Source: Fulvitalea axinellae (lineage in GTDB: Bacteria > Bacteroidota > Bacteroidia > Cytophagales > Cyclobacteriaceae). Taken from it: a stretch of 64,000 bases of DNA. Where the stretch lies: NCBI RefSeq assembly GCF_036492835.1, contig NZ_AP025314.1, positions 3,948,010-4,012,009 of the forward strand. Reading direction: 5' to 3'. The position numbers and the translations under genes are program-made. Shown piece by piece: positions 17,088-25,873 of this stretch (positions are counted from its first letter, which is position 1; every line of letters starts with the position of its first letter). The notes beneath the pieces are model-generated. The model saw only the letters and a program-made list of their open reading frames with translations. It had not been told where the DNA came from and ran no database searches.

Positions 17088-17648
17088 TTAGTTACCTCCT
17101 GCGCTACTTGGCTCAGCGATAGAGATGTTTTTAGGAAAATCTTTTCTTGCTTTGTCGTACAAAGCTTTGTCCTTGGGCTTCTTCAAGTCCAGATTACGGA
17201 ATTCCTCAGCCGTAAGCCCTACTCTAGAACCGTACATCTCGTTGTAGGCGCGGTTCAACACGTCCAAAATCTCGATGTATGTTTTATAGCTGGTACCGCG
17301 GTCAGTCTTAAACGACACAACGGCCTTAACTGGGCTTACCGACAATTTAGGATCCTTATCATAGTTCAGAACGAACTTTTTAAGATCAGGAACCATATCG
17401 TCAATAGACTTGGTCCATAACTCGTCTTCAACCTGGATACGGTCAGCAGAGTTCACGTAAATCTTAAAGATGTCACGGTCATTCTTTTTGATATCCGGCT
17501 GATCCTGATCGAGCTTAGGAGGAAGTTTCAATGGAATACCTTTATCCGAAGCGATGGTGGTAGTCACCAAGAAGAAGATCAAGAGCAAGAACGCAATATC
17601 CGCCATGGATCCGGCGTTTACTTCGGCGGCCTGTCTCTTTTTTTTCAT
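17088..17648 (-). CDS. exbD: ExbD/TolR-family biopolymer transport protein (first copy)
   Basis: A basic cytosolic N-terminus (MKKKRQAAEV) precedes one helix with the conserved Asp17 (MADIAFLLLIFFLVTT), then a large periplasmic domain. At 186 residues it is longer than the second copy and has an extended C-terminus rich in charged residues (LKKPKDKALYDKARKDF). It is the third gene of the exbB unit, 9 bases behind the 107-residue membrane protein. The pair probably assembles as a heterodimer in the ExbB channel; this is inferred from the family and the tight gene spacing. Confidence 0.92.
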   Translation of the reverse strand: MKKKRQAAEVNAGSMADIAFLLLIFFLVTTTIASDKGIPLKLPPKLDQDQPDIKKNDRDIFKIYVNSADRIQVEDELWTKSIDDMVPDLKKFVLNYDKDPKLSVSPVKAVVSFKTDRGTSYKTYIEILDVLNRAYNEMYGSRVGLTAEEFRNLDLKKPKDKALYDKARKDFPKNISIAEPSSAGGN

Positions 17649-17657
17649 AGCTCCGGT

Positions 17658-17981
17658 TTATTTAATAAGGTCGTGTACCCAAGTGAAAACAATTCCGATA
17701 AACGAAAGGGCGATCAATACGTAAGTTGTATTCAACATAGCTCCAACGAGCTGAGAATCTGACGCATCAACACCCGCTTTAGTGTAAACGGCAGTCACCT
17801 CATTGCCAGCGAAGCTGTAGCCCAGTCCGAAGATCACGGCAAGCGCAATCAAACCGACCAAACCGCCCAAAAGACCTTTGGGGTCGCTCATCGCATTAAT
17901 AAGTGGCAATACGATCGCGCCCAAAAGGCAGAGAGCGATCAGGATATACGCCGCGTTGAGTCCAATATCGATAAAATCCAT
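17658..17981 (-). CDS. Small three-helix membrane protein within the exb operon
   Basis: The 107-residue product has hydrophobic segments at about 7-28, 38-60 and 80-103, with short polar loops (DPKGLLGG; AGNEVTAVYTKAGVDASDSQ). No catalytic motif was recognised. Its position between exbB and exbD, with gaps of 50 and 9 bases, suggests it is an accessory subunit of the proton-channel complex. Similar small proteins occur between these genes in other Bacteroidota. Function is unknown beyond this association. Confidence 0.8.
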   Translation of the reverse strand: MDFIDIGLNAAYILIALCLLGAIVLPLINAMSDPKGLLGGLVGLIALAVIFGLGYSFAGNEVTAVYTKAGVDASDSQLVGAMLNTTYVLIALSFIGIVFTWVHDLIK

Positions 17982-18031
17982 TTTGTCTCTTTTTAGTGGT
18001 TAGACATAAGGAAAATAAACTGACCTAAGAA

Positions 18032-18874
18032 TTACTTCTTAGTCAACTCGTGCTGTACGAGGATGTCAACCAAAGAGATTGAAGCATCTTCCATGTCGTT
18101 AACCAAAGAGTCAACTTTAGATACGCAGTAGTTGTAGAACAACTGGAGGATAACGGCCACAATCAGACCGGCAACAGTTGTCAAAAGGGCAACTTTAATA
18201 CCACCGGCTACGAGAGCTGGAGAGATGTCACCAGCAGCCTGGATAGCGTCAAATGCACCGATCATACCGATTACAGTACCCATGAAACCAAACATAGGAG
18301 CCAATGAGATGAAGAGTGAGATCCATACGAGACCTTTCTCCATACGTCCCATTTCAACCGAACCGTAAGAAATGATCGACTTCTCAACCATCTCGATACC
18401 TTCAGTGTAACGCATCAAACCTTGAGTAAAGATTGAAGCTACAGGTCCGCGAGTATTTTTGCAAACTTCTTTAGCGGCTTCAACTCCACCTTGACTCAAA
18501 GCGTCCTCAACTTTCTGCAACAACTTCTTAGTGTTAGTAGTCGCAAGGTTCAAAGTGATGATACGCTCGATAGCAACGGCCAAGCCGATGATCAAACACA
18601 ACAACACGATTCCCATAAACTCGGCGCCACCTTCGATGAATTTCTCTTTGATAGCGTAACGGAAGCTTTGAGCCTCCTCAGGAGCGGCAACAGCCTCTTC
18701 CTCAGCTGCGGTAGACTCCTGCACGTCAACAGTAGCGGGAGCAACCTCTTCGGCAGCTGTAGTATCAGTTTGTGTTTCTGTAGCAACCGCGGCCTCGTCC
18801 TGCGCAAGCGCCAAATTCGAAGCACCGAAAGTCAATGACCCGGCAACCATCAATAAAGCAAATAACCTTTTCAT
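18032..18874 (-). CDS. exbB: MotA/TolQ/ExbB proton channel family protein
   Basis: A 280-residue inner-membrane channel subunit. It begins with a cleavable signal peptide (MKRLFALLMVAGSLTFGASNLALAQ) and a 40-residue Ala/Glu-rich low-complexity region. The first membrane helix follows at about 90-112, with the large cytosolic loop and the paired helices (about 180-255, GFMGTVIGMIGAFDAI ... VALLTTVAGLIVAV) that hold the proton path. The periplasmic acidic tail before the first helix is a Bacteroidota elaboration absent from E. coli ExbB. It is first in the operon, 65 bases downstream of tRNA-Ser, and might be read partly from the tRNA promoter. Confidence 0.93.
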   Translation of the reverse strand: MKRLFALLMVAGSLTFGASNLALAQDEAAVATETQTDTTAAEEVAPATVDVQESTAAEEEAVAAPEEAQSFRYAIKEKFIEGGAEFMGIVLLCLIIGLAVAIERIITLNLATTNTKKLLQKVEDALSQGGVEAAKEVCKNTRGPVASIFTQGLMRYTEGIEMVEKSIISYGSVEMGRMEKGLVWISLFISLAPMFGFMGTVIGMIGAFDAIQAAGDISPALVAGGIKVALLTTVAGLIVAVILQLFYNYCVSKVDSLVNDMEDASISLVDILVQHELTKK

Positions 18875-18939
18875 AGTTCAGTTTTTAGATAAATCCTGCT
18901 ATTCTACCGTTTTCTTTTTCGTGACACATAAAAAAGTTG

Positions 18940-19027
18940 CAGAGAGGAAGGGATTCGAACCCCCGGTACCCTTTTGGGGTACACCCGCTTTCCAGGCGAG
19001 CACCTTCAGCCACTCGGTCACCTCTCT
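18940..19027 (-). tRNA. tRNA-Ser (anticodon GGA)
   Basis: The reverse strand folds as a class II tRNA. The 7-bp acceptor stem AGAGAGG / CCTCTCT is followed by discriminator G at 18940. The anticodon loop is CTGGAAA (anticodon GGA, reading UCC/UCU), there is a long variable arm (GGTACCC-type stem), and the T-loop reads GTTCGAATC. The CCA end is not encoded. The long variable arm and G discriminator are serine identity elements. Confidence 0.95.
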
Positions 19028-19061
19028 AAAAAATCACCCTAACTGGGATTGATCATGTCCA

Positions 19062-19092
19062 CAAATAAATCAATAAAAATCCCGATATGCAA
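19062..19092 (-). promoter_or_regulatory. Candidate promoter of tRNA-Ser
   Basis: On the reverse strand TTG (19092-19090), a 20-base spacer and TTTATTTG (19069-19062) match TTTG-N20-TAnnTTTG with one mismatch in the -7 box. The predicted start lies about 25-30 bases before the tRNA. Confidence 0.4.
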
Positions 19093-19125
19093 GAACCCCG
19101 AGATTTTTTAAACTAAGTTCTTCAT

Positions 19126-20202
19126 TTAACTCATTTCTCCGCATAGGGGCACTTGCAACCATTTCTTGACACTTTCAGTATCGTTAAGGTTACCCAACAA
19201 GTACATCATTTTCGTCACCGCCGCTTCGGTTGTTATATCCCGGCCGCTAATTACTCCTATTCCGTCGAGCTGGGCGCTGGTTGCGTAGCGTCCGTGCAAC
19301 ACCTTGCCGCCGGCGCATTGCGAAACGTTCAGGATGACGACCCCTCGGCTAACGGCGGCTTCCAATTCCTCAATGAACCACGGGTCAGTCGGAGCGTTAC
19401 CCGAGCCAAAGCTTTCAAGCACAACACCCCTTAAGCCCGGCACACGCAACACATTACTAACCACAGACTTAGATATAGCAGGGAATAACCTCAAAACCAA
19501 CACGTTGGAATCGAACGCCGTATTGAAGTTGATAACGCCGTAAGGGTTATAGGGCATGATCACGTCGGAATTGTAATCAATCGTGATTCCGGTCCGCGCC
19601 AATGGCGGGTAATTTTCCGACTCGAAAGCTGCGAAAAGGCTACTTTTTTCCTTTTGCGCCCTATTGCCCCGAAACAGTTTGTAGTCGAAAAATATACCGA
19701 CTTCGGGAACCCTTGGCTTACCGTTTTTCTTAGACTTCGCAATCTCCAAAGCCGTCAGCAAATTCGCCCGTGCGTCAGTACGGCGAGCCCCCATGGGCAG
19801 TTGCGCACCAGTAAAAATCACAGGCTTGTTCAATCCCTGCAAAATATAACTTACGGCAGATGCGGTATACGCCATGGTATCGGTGCCGTGCAACACCACA
19901 AAACCGTCATATTGCTGATAATTCTCCTTGATTATCACCGCGATATTAGCCCAATCCTTCGGCCCTACGTTCGACGAATCGAGAGAAACGGGAAAAGAGA
20001 TCACCGTCATCAAAATATCCAATTCGCTCAACTCCGGAACACGCTCCACAATCTCGTTAAAACGCATCGGAACCAAAGCGCCCGACTCGTCCTTAACCAT
20101 ACCCAACGTTCCGCCGGTATATATAATAAGAACATTGGCCTTGGGCCTTCTTTTCGGGTTTGTAACAATTTTTGTTATCCTGTATTTTCCTGCCTCTCTC
20201 AT
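19126..20202 (-). CDS. ansA: L-asparaginase, type I
   Basis: Hydrolyses L-asparagine to aspartate and ammonia, probably in the cytosol since no signal peptide is present. IYTGGTLGM near residue 28 holds the nucleophile Thr32. HGTDTMAYTASA carries the second active-site Thr-Asp pair, and FTGAQLPMG and FGSGNAP are family-typical. At 358 residues it is the usual length of the Bacteroidota type I enzyme. Its start overlaps the end of the TatD-family gene by four bases (ATGA), so the two are translationally coupled. No pathway link between them is evident. Confidence 0.94.
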   Translation of the reverse strand: MREAGKYRITKIVTNPKRRPKANVLIIYTGGTLGMVKDESGALVPMRFNEIVERVPELSELDILMTVISFPVSLDSSNVGPKDWANIAVIIKENYQQYDGFVVLHGTDTMAYTASAVSYILQGLNKPVIFTGAQLPMGARRTDARANLLTALEIAKSKKNGKPRVPEVGIFFDYKLFRGNRAQKEKSSLFAAFESENYPPLARTGITIDYNSDVIMPYNPYGVINFNTAFDSNVLVLRLFPAISKSVVSNVLRVPGLRGVVLESFGSGNAPTDPWFIEELEAAVSRGVVILNVSQCAGGKVLHGRYATSAQLDGIGVISGRDITTEAAVTKMMYLLGNLNDTESVKKWLQVPLCGEMS

Positions 20203-20969
20203 TCCAATCCGAAAAGTTTGTTTGCGTTTTTCGTAGTAACTCTAGCCACTTCACCTACTTCCACCCCTTGGTATTCGGCGATCTTGCCGGCGATGTACGG
20301 CAAGTATTCGGGACTGTTGCGCTTGCCCCGGAACGGTACCGGAGCCAAATAAGGAGCGTCGGTCTCCAACAATATTTTGTCGAGGGGCACATCAGGCAAA
20401 ACTTTGTCCAAACCTCCGTTTTTGAAAGTGCTCACCCCACCAATGCCCAAGTATAAACCAGTGTCCAACGCCTTTTTGGCCTGCTCCGCATCTCCGCTAA
20501 AGCAATGGAAGACACCGGTAAGAGATCCGTCTTGCGCTTTTGCGATTTCGTCTATTGTCAGGTCTATTGACTCCCGACAGTGCAACACCACCGGCAAATT
20601 CGATGACTTGCCCAATTCCACTTGCGCACGCAAGGCTTCCACTTGTATACCTTCAGTGCTTTTATCCCAATAAAGGTCTATCCCTATCTCGCCTACGGCG
20701 TAATACTTGTGCTCGCCAAGCGTCTTTTCCACAAAAGAGACCTGATCTTTCCAATTTTCATTTACGGAACAAGGGTGAATCCCCATCATGGGCAGGCAAT
20801 AATCCGGATAGCGACGTTCAACATCAAGCATCGCTTCAACCGATTCTTCATCGATATTGGGCATCAGTATTTTGGAAATCCCTTCGCTCTTGCAACGCCC
20901 GATCACCTCATCCAGATCCGACTCGAATTTCCTACTGAAAACATGCGCGTGCGTGTCAATCAACTCCAT
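20199..20969 (-). CDS. TatD-family metal-dependent hydrolase
   Basis: TatD/YchF-type amidohydrolase-fold nuclease (DNase/3'-5' exonuclease family), about 256 residues. Metal ligands are visible: IDTHAHV at the N-terminus, GEIGIDLYW, VLHCRES, HCFSG and the late ETDAPYLAPVPFRGK. These complete the two-metal site. Two adjacent ATGs could start translation (20972 or 20969). It overlaps ansA by four bases. It is cytosolic and probably has a housekeeping role in DNA or peptide quality control. Confidence 0.92.
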   Translation of the reverse strand: MELIDTHAHVFSRKFESDLDEVIGRCKSEGISKILMPNIDEESVEAMLDVERRYPDYCLPMMGIHPCSVNENWKDQVSFVEKTLGEHKYYAVGEIGIDLYWDKSTEGIQVEALRAQVELGKSSNLPVVLHCRESIDLTIDEIAKAQDGSLTGVFHCFSGDAEQAKKALDTGLYLGIGGVSTFKNGGLDKVLPDVPLDKILLETDAPYLAPVPFRGKRNSPEYLPYIAGKIAEYQGVEVGEVARVTTKNANKLFGLE

Positions 20970-21291
20970 CATAATTACCTGTCTTTACCGCTTAAAAAAC
21001 GCCGGTTTGCAGCGTCCATAAATTCATTCTCATAACGAACACACGAAAGCCAGCGTCATGGTTCGCTAGCTTCGGCAACATCGCCAATTCTCACAAAATA
21101 AAGGAAATTCAACTTCATTTAATAATAAATTAGGCAGACTAAGGCAAAAAAGAAAAAAAGACTCCCACACGACATCGTTCCCGACAAAAATATCATATCA
21201 TTAATTCACTGGCTTTGAAAAGACAAAAATTGCCAATTCAGCAAAAAAACAAGTCAATTGCAAAAATAAAATCAAGACCCAAAAGTGAATA
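20970..21291. other. AT-rich intergenic region upstream of the TatD gene
   Basis: About 320 bases of A-rich sequence (many AAAAAA runs) between the TatD gene start and the polysaccharide deacetylase stop. No gene, RNA or perfect promoter was recognised. It must include the promoter of the TatD-ansA unit and the 3' end of the deacetylase transcript. Confidence 0.4.
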
Positions 21292-21927
21292 TTACATATC
21301 AAGCAATTGAAACCCGAAATCTTGAAGCGCAAAATAATCTAAAAACTCAGGCAACACGCCACGCAAGTTTTTTTTTGCTTTCACACTATCATGAAACACC
21401 ACTAACGAACCCGGACGAGTCAAACGAGAAGACCTGGAAAGACACAACTTCCGGGAAAGCCTAGCGTCGTAATCCACTGTCAGCACGTCCCACATCACCA
21501 CCGTTTTCATGGTTTTCAAAACCTTCAGTTGACCTCTGCTTATTCTCCCATGAGGCGGACGGAAAAGACGCGTTTCCAAACCTGTAACATCACGTATAAT
21601 TTCGTCACAAAGCCTAACCTCTTCCAAGTATTTCTCAACACTCATCCCCCAGCCTACTACATGATGAAAAGTGTGGTTACCGACAGAATGTCCCCGTTCC
21701 ACCACCTTCCTGGCAACTTGCGGATGTTTTCTCACATTATCCCCAACCCAGAAAAAAGTAGCCTTGGCCCCAACCCTATCCAATTCGTCCAAAACGAACT
21801 CCGTTTCGCAGGGTATCGGTCCGTCATCGAAAGTGAGATAGATCTCGTTCTTTTCGGTCGGGATATCCCATACGCACGAAGGCATCAGCCTTTTCAACAA
21901 CTTCGGGGTTCTAAGCGGTATAATCAT
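21292..21927 (-). CDS. Polysaccharide deacetylase (NodB fold)
   Basis: Carbohydrate esterase family 4-like enzyme removing N- or O-acetyl groups from a polysaccharide or peptidoglycan. The NodB motifs are intact: LTFDDGPIP (catalytic Asp and metal Asp), GNHTFHH (two metal His), RPPHGR, and the C-terminal VVFHDS. The ATG at 21927 (211 residues) is preferred. The 42 upstream in-frame residues would cross the terminator behind the preceding gene. No signal peptide or membrane helix is seen, so the protein acts in the cytosol or is exported by an unusual route. It is transcribed alone. Confidence 0.9.
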   Translation of the reverse strand: MIIPLRTPKLLKRLMPSCVWDIPTEKNEIYLTFDDGPIPCETEFVLDELDRVGAKATFFWVGDNVRKHPQVARKVVERGHSVGNHTFHHVVGWGMSVEKYLEEVRLCDEIIRDVTGLETRLFRPPHGRISRGQLKVLKTMKTVVMWDVLTVDYDARLSRKLCLSRSSRLTRPGSLVVFHDSVKAKKNLRGVLPEFLDYFALQDFGFQLLDM

Positions 21928-21983
21928 GCGGCAAATATAAAAAAGCTTCCGGCCGGAAACGGGGCATTCGCAAAAATCAACAA

Positions 21984-22020
21984 AAAACCGGAGCCCGCCA
22001 CTTTGGCGAACTCCGGTTTT
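21984..22020 (-). terminator. Terminator of the PP2C phosphatase gene
   Basis: A 10-bp perfect outer stem (AAAACCGGAG / CTCCGGTTTT) encloses a second small stem (CGCCA / TGGCG). The reverse strand continues TTGTTGATTTTT. It lies 25 bases beyond the phosphatase stop. Confidence 0.85.
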
Positions 22021-22045
22021 CATATATGGCAGGCTCGAAATTAAT

Positions 22046-23266
22046 TTATCCACCCACCCGGCAAGTCAGCAACGTAATATCGTCGCTCCATTTGTCGTGG
22101 CCGGCAAATTCTCTCACACTGCCCAACAGCCCCGTATGCATCTCTTTTAGCTCCAACTTCGCGCTATCATTCAGGTAACTGACCAAACGCTCCTGACCAA
22201 ACTCCACGCCTTCTTCGTCAAAGCATTCGGTAAGGCCGTCCGTATAGCAGAACAGAGTAAAATCCTCAAGTCCGGAAATCGTGCCCTCGTTCAGAAACGG
22301 CAACGGATCGAAGAAGCCCAAAACAGTAGTCCCGTCCTTCAACAACTGGATATGTCCTTTGCCATCAAACAAAACAGGCGGATTATGCCCGGCATTCACA
22401 TAACTGAACAGCTTGGTCCGGCGGTCGTAAGAAGCGATGAAAAACGTAATGAAATTATCGGTACCGGCTCCCTTGATCTGAAAATTGAGTTCCGCCACGA
22501 TTTCTTTCAGGCATGTCGTCTTTCTGGCGATCGTGCGCAACGAAGCCTGGAAATTCGACATCAGCAAAGCCGCCGGAACACCTTTGCCGGAAACATCGGC
22601 GATACAGATCAAGAAACTGTCTTCGTCAAAAGGAATAAAATCGTAATAATCCCCGCCTACGGAATGGTGCGGTTTATAATCGGCCACCACTTTTACGAAA
22701 CCGCTTTGCGGCAACGAATCGGGCAAGAGCATCTTCTGGACATTAGCCGCGATCTCCATTTCCTTGTTGAAAATCTCCTGCTTCATCTGCTTGCGGGCCA
22801 ACTTTTTATTCTCAATGGCCACAATGATGATATTACTCAAAGCCTGCACGAAGTTGGTGTTCACGTACAGCGCCTCACCAGTCTCATTGGTTCTTCCAGA
22901 AAGGAAAACAAAGGCCAAGATATCGTCCTTGTGAGCGATCGGAATCACCTGCTCAAACTCGTCGAAAGCCGATTCGCACATCGAATGGTCGATCAGGCCG
23001 GTGTGCGGACGGTCCAAAAACACCCTGTCAAGAGGGATTTCCGAGAAATCGGCCTCCGTCCCGAAGTTCGCCTTGCAAGTCCACTTCTCGTCCTTTACGT
23101 AAAGCGTCAGCTTGCTGATATTCAAACTGGCCCTCAAGGTAAAATCATATATTTTGTATAGCGACTGCTCGGGCAAATTGCTGTTGATCGCCTGCGTAAT
23201 TTCCAGCAGGGCGTTCAACTCCATTTCCTTCAGCTTATACTTGCTTTCAACCGACTCGATGTCCAT
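22046..23266 (-). CDS. GAF-like domain plus PP2C/SpoIIE serine phosphatase
   Basis: A 406-residue cytosolic phosphatase. The N-terminus has a coiled segment (about 8-30) and a GAF-like sensor region (about 30-155), then a linker helix (KKLARKQMKQEIFNKEMEIA) and the SpoIIE catalytic domain. Motifs include AANVQKMLLPD, VGGDYYDF, ADVSGKGVPAALLMS, NAGHNPPVL, FCYTDGLTE and WSDDITLL, together the two-metal phosphatase site. It probably dephosphorylates an anti-anti-sigma or similar protein; no kinase or antagonist is encoded next door. It is the last gene of a leftward unit that includes the small winged-helix-like protein. Confidence 0.92.
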   Translation of the reverse strand: MDIESVESKYKLKEMELNALLEITQAINSNLPEQSLYKIYDFTLRASLNISKLTLYVKDEKWTCKANFGTEADFSEIPLDRVFLDRPHTGLIDHSMCESAFDEFEQVIPIAHKDDILAFVFLSGRTNETGEALYVNTNFVQALSNIIIVAIENKKLARKQMKQEIFNKEMEIAANVQKMLLPDSLPQSGFVKVVADYKPHHSVGGDYYDFIPFDEDSFLICIADVSGKGVPAALLMSNFQASLRTIARKTTCLKEIVAELNFQIKGAGTDNFITFFIASYDRRTKLFSYVNAGHNPPVLFDGKGHIQLLKDGTTVLGFFDPLPFLNEGTISGLEDFTLFCYTDGLTECFDEEGVEFGQERLVSYLNDSAKLELKEMHTGLLGSVREFAGHDKWSDDITLLTCRVGG

Positions 23267-23341
23267 CTGTCCAAATTTTCCCGGCCAAGCCGGACTCTCA
23301 ATGTATTAAAGAAAAACGCCAGCGCCCACCTTTCCGTATGC

Positions 23342-23590
23342 TTATCGCATATTGTGTTCCATTAGCCCCTCTTTCGTTGCCAGAAAATAGCAAGAAGCGA
23401 GCCCTCCTCGCCAAGAATCGTCGGCAAACTCCTCGTCCGGCGTCCGGAGAGGCTTTACCCAGCCTTTCCCAACCAACTCCGGCAACACTTCCGACAGCTC
23501 CGGTTCCGCCACACCTGACTCTTCGGCGAGCGCTTGGAAAGATATCGGAAAATATAATTCGTCAAGAATATCGTACTCGATTTCTGTCAT
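23342..23590 (-). CDS. Small winged-helix-like protein (82 aa)
   Basis: An acidic 82-residue product whose helices read like a DNA-binding winged helix (LDELYFPISFQALAEESGVAEPELSEVLPELVGKGWVKPL: helix-turn-helix then a wing). The tail (YFLATKEGLMEHN) resembles the last strand and helix of small MarR-like or Rrf2-like domains. No cofactor motif was seen. It lies 75 bases ahead of the PP2C phosphatase gene and 91 after the glycosyltransferase gene on the same strand. DNA binding is plausible; the target is unknown. Confidence 0.7.
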   Translation of the reverse strand: MTEIEYDILDELYFPISFQALAEESGVAEPELSEVLPELVGKGWVKPLRTPDEEFADDSWRGGLASCYFLATKEGLMEHNMR

Positions 23591-23681
23591 AACCCTAATT
23601 TAGATGTTCAAACCCGCATCCGGCAACTTACTTATTCAGACCAACCATTTTTGAAGATAAACGGCGATTCAAGCCACCGGA

Positions 23682-24833
23682 CTACCCTTTTACCGGCCGA
23701 GCCTTTTCGTTCGGCGCTTCGTATTTTCTTCCTTTCCATTCGTAGCCTCCCCTGTTGGCCGTAAAACCGACCACCACGGCATACAAAGGATACAAAATCC
23801 CCGTGAGCATAAAGCTTGGAAAGCCAGGAACATCCTCTTTATTGAAAAAGAAAACCTGGAGGAAAACATACTCACTCACTAATTTAACCGCTTGTTGGGA
23901 AACAAGCAGCCACCACGGCAAAAAACCGGAAAAAGAAAACGCGTAAGCCGACAAATTCATCAAATGAAAAGCCAATACGGAAAGCGCCACAACGGCTGTC
24001 AACCCAAAACCCGAGGCGTTCCACTTCCCCGCCCAACGCCTTCTTTGCGAAAGAAATTTCTTCAGATTTTCCTGAGCTCCGGTTCGTACCAGAACATTCG
24101 CGCCAGCGACATATTCCACTCCGCCCGGATACGACTCTTTTATTTTTCGTAAAAGAAATTCATCGTCACCCGAAGGAATATGGGCATTTCCCTCATAGCC
24201 TCCCACTTCCAAAAAAACATCTTTCCGAAAAGCCATATTCGCCGCATTGCAAAAGAGCGGACTACCGGATTTAATCGCTACGCCCGCTACCATTCCCAAA
24301 GCCGCCATCTCCCAAGTCTGGGCTTTTGACAAAAAACCGCCATCGGGCTGAATATAAACGGGAGCGCAAACCATTTTCACTTTTTCGTCGGAAAAACCGC
24401 CCGCCAAACCGGCGAGCCAAACCGATTCCATCCAACAATCGGCGTCGGTAACGGCAATCACGTCGCCGGTTGCCTGCGTAACCCCGTAAGCTACCGCCGA
24501 TTTTTTTCCTTGTCCGATATTATCCAGAATCCGCAAATTCGGCAAACGATCGCTCCACGCCTCCAACACGCTTCGGGTAGCGTCGTCCGAATGGTCGTTC
24601 ACCACTATTATTTCCTCCGGCTGAAATTGCTGACCGCCCAAAGCTTCCAATAAACGCCCGAGCGATTTTTCCTCGTTTCTGGCCGCTACCAAAACGCTTA
24701 TCTTTAAGCCGTCAGAAGAAGTTTTTTGAGAGTCGCCAACGGCCAGCCATTTCTTGCGGACAACCAAAAGCCCTACGGCATAAAAACAAGTCAGCGAGAA
24801 CAATACGCCGGCAAATATCCACATCACAACCAT
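23682..24833 (-). CDS. Membrane-bound family 2 glycosyltransferase
   Basis: A 383-residue enzyme with an N-terminal membrane helix (about 3-24), a GT-A domain and two to three C-terminal helices (about 278-362). The GT2 signature residues are present: VLVAARNEE, VNDHSDD (79-83), the DAD metal motif at 130-132, the GDDE motif at 222-225 and QRRRW at 263-267, the last typical of processive or polyprenyl-linked transferases. It transfers an activated sugar to an unknown acceptor at the cytosolic face. It overlaps the flippase-like gene by 10 bases, which argues for a shared pathway such as glycolipid synthesis and translocation. Confidence 0.92.
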   Translation of the reverse strand: MVVMWIFAGVLFSLTCFYAVGLLVVRKKWLAVGDSQKTSSDGLKISVLVAARNEEKSLGRLLEALGGQQFQPEEIIVVNDHSDDATRSVLEAWSDRLPNLRILDNIGQGKKSAVAYGVTQATGDVIAVTDADCWMESVWLAGLAGGFSDEKVKMVCAPVYIQPDGGFLSKAQTWEMAALGMVAGVAIKSGSPLFCNAANMAFRKDVFLEVGGYEGNAHIPSGDDEFLLRKIKESYPGGVEYVAGANVLVRTGAQENLKKFLSQRRRWAGKWNASGFGLTAVVALSVLAFHLMNLSAYAFSFSGFLPWWLLVSQQAVKLVSEYVFLQVFFFNKEDVPGFPSFMLTGILYPLYAVVVGFTANRGGYEWKGRKYEAPNEKARPVKG

Positions 24834-25786
24834 TTTCCTTTTCTTAAGAAAAATAAACCCACCAAAGCCGGCAACACCCTATTCAGCGCCCACAAAACCA
24901 AACTGGCCTGAACCACCGGCGCCACATTTTCCGTAAACATTCCGAAAAACAAAACGCTGGAAGCTTCCCGAATCCCGGCGTCACCCAAAGCGTTGAAAGT
25001 CGGCGAGACCGTTTTGGCCAGAAAAACCCATGCGATTCCGGCCATCATCACCTCCACGGGCAACGAAACGCCGAAAAGCCACAAGGCCAACAAGTATTGC
25101 AGAAAGAAGATTCCGTACCGGACAAAAGCCAAAACGAACACTCTGGCGAGCAACTCCGGCGCCAGACATGTAGCGTTAACTTTCAGAAAACGAGCCCAAA
25201 GTTTCAGTCTCGGAAAAGCTCTTTTGGCGAAAAACGGAGACACGCAAAGCAACACGATCACCAAAACCAGAAAAGCATACCCGTAAGGAAAATCAAAGGC
25301 GGATTGTCTTTCCCAATAAATTAAGGCGCAGAGCCCAAACAAAAGCGTCCAGACCATTTGCGAAGCGGAACCGACCGCCACAGGCACCAATGCGCTACGA
25401 CGTCCCAAGTTTTTCGAGAAACCGATTCTTCCCACAAAAGCGCCCGCACCCTGAGGCATCCAAATTCCGCAGGCAACACCGGCCAAAACGCCTTTAAAAG
25501 CCTCGGCGAAACTTAATCGGGACACCGGCCGTAACGACTCTTTCCATTTCAAAGCCTCCAACGCCCAGTTCAAGGGCATCAGCCCAACCAATGCCAAAAC
25601 ATAGACGGATCCGCCAAAGGTAAAAACACCGGGCAACGCCAACAATCCCGCTCCCCTTTCGGAAAGCTCGGCAAACAGGTACAGCAAGGCCGCGAGCATC
25701 AGCCCGGCTTTCACCAGCGCGTTCAGCGCCTCGGATTTGAGCCACAAACCCAGCCTTTCCGCCCGAATTACCCTATATTGCGACAT
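24824..25786 (-). CDS. Flippase-like integral membrane protein (LPG synthase TM / UPF0104 family)
   Basis: A 320-residue protein with seven to eight hydrophobic helices and no soluble catalytic domain. It fits the lysylphosphatidylglycerol-synthetase transmembrane (UPF0104) family, whose members act as lipid flippases or accessory proteins. The segment LPVEVMMAGIAWVFLAKTVSPTFNALGDAGIREASSV matches the family's TPx..GGxGxREA region, here with GDAGIREA. It overlaps the glycosyltransferase gene (10 bases) and probably forms one unit with it. It diverges from ruvC. Confidence 0.85.
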   Translation of the reverse strand: MSQYRVIRAERLGLWLKSEALNALVKAGLMLAALLYLFAELSERGAGLLALPGVFTFGGSVYVLALVGLMPLNWALEALKWKESLRPVSRLSFAEAFKGVLAGVACGIWMPQGAGAFVGRIGFSKNLGRRSALVPVAVGSASQMVWTLLFGLCALIYWERQSAFDFPYGYAFLVLVIVLLCVSPFFAKRAFPRLKLWARFLKVNATCLAPELLARVFVLAFVRYGIFFLQYLLALWLFGVSLPVEVMMAGIAWVFLAKTVSPTFNALGDAGIREASSVLFFGMFTENVAPVVQASLVLWALNRVLPALVGLFFLRKGKWL

Positions 25787-25873
25787 TGGTCATCTTGCTT
25801 AAAAACCCGGCAGGGAAAATACGGAACCGCATCCCCGAAGACGGCCACAAGTTAACAAAATCACACCCAATTC

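Noticed and set aside
18877..18939. Second tRNA beside tRNA-Ser
   Set aside because: The sequence between exbB and the tRNA does not fold into a cloverleaf and lacks a T-loop motif.
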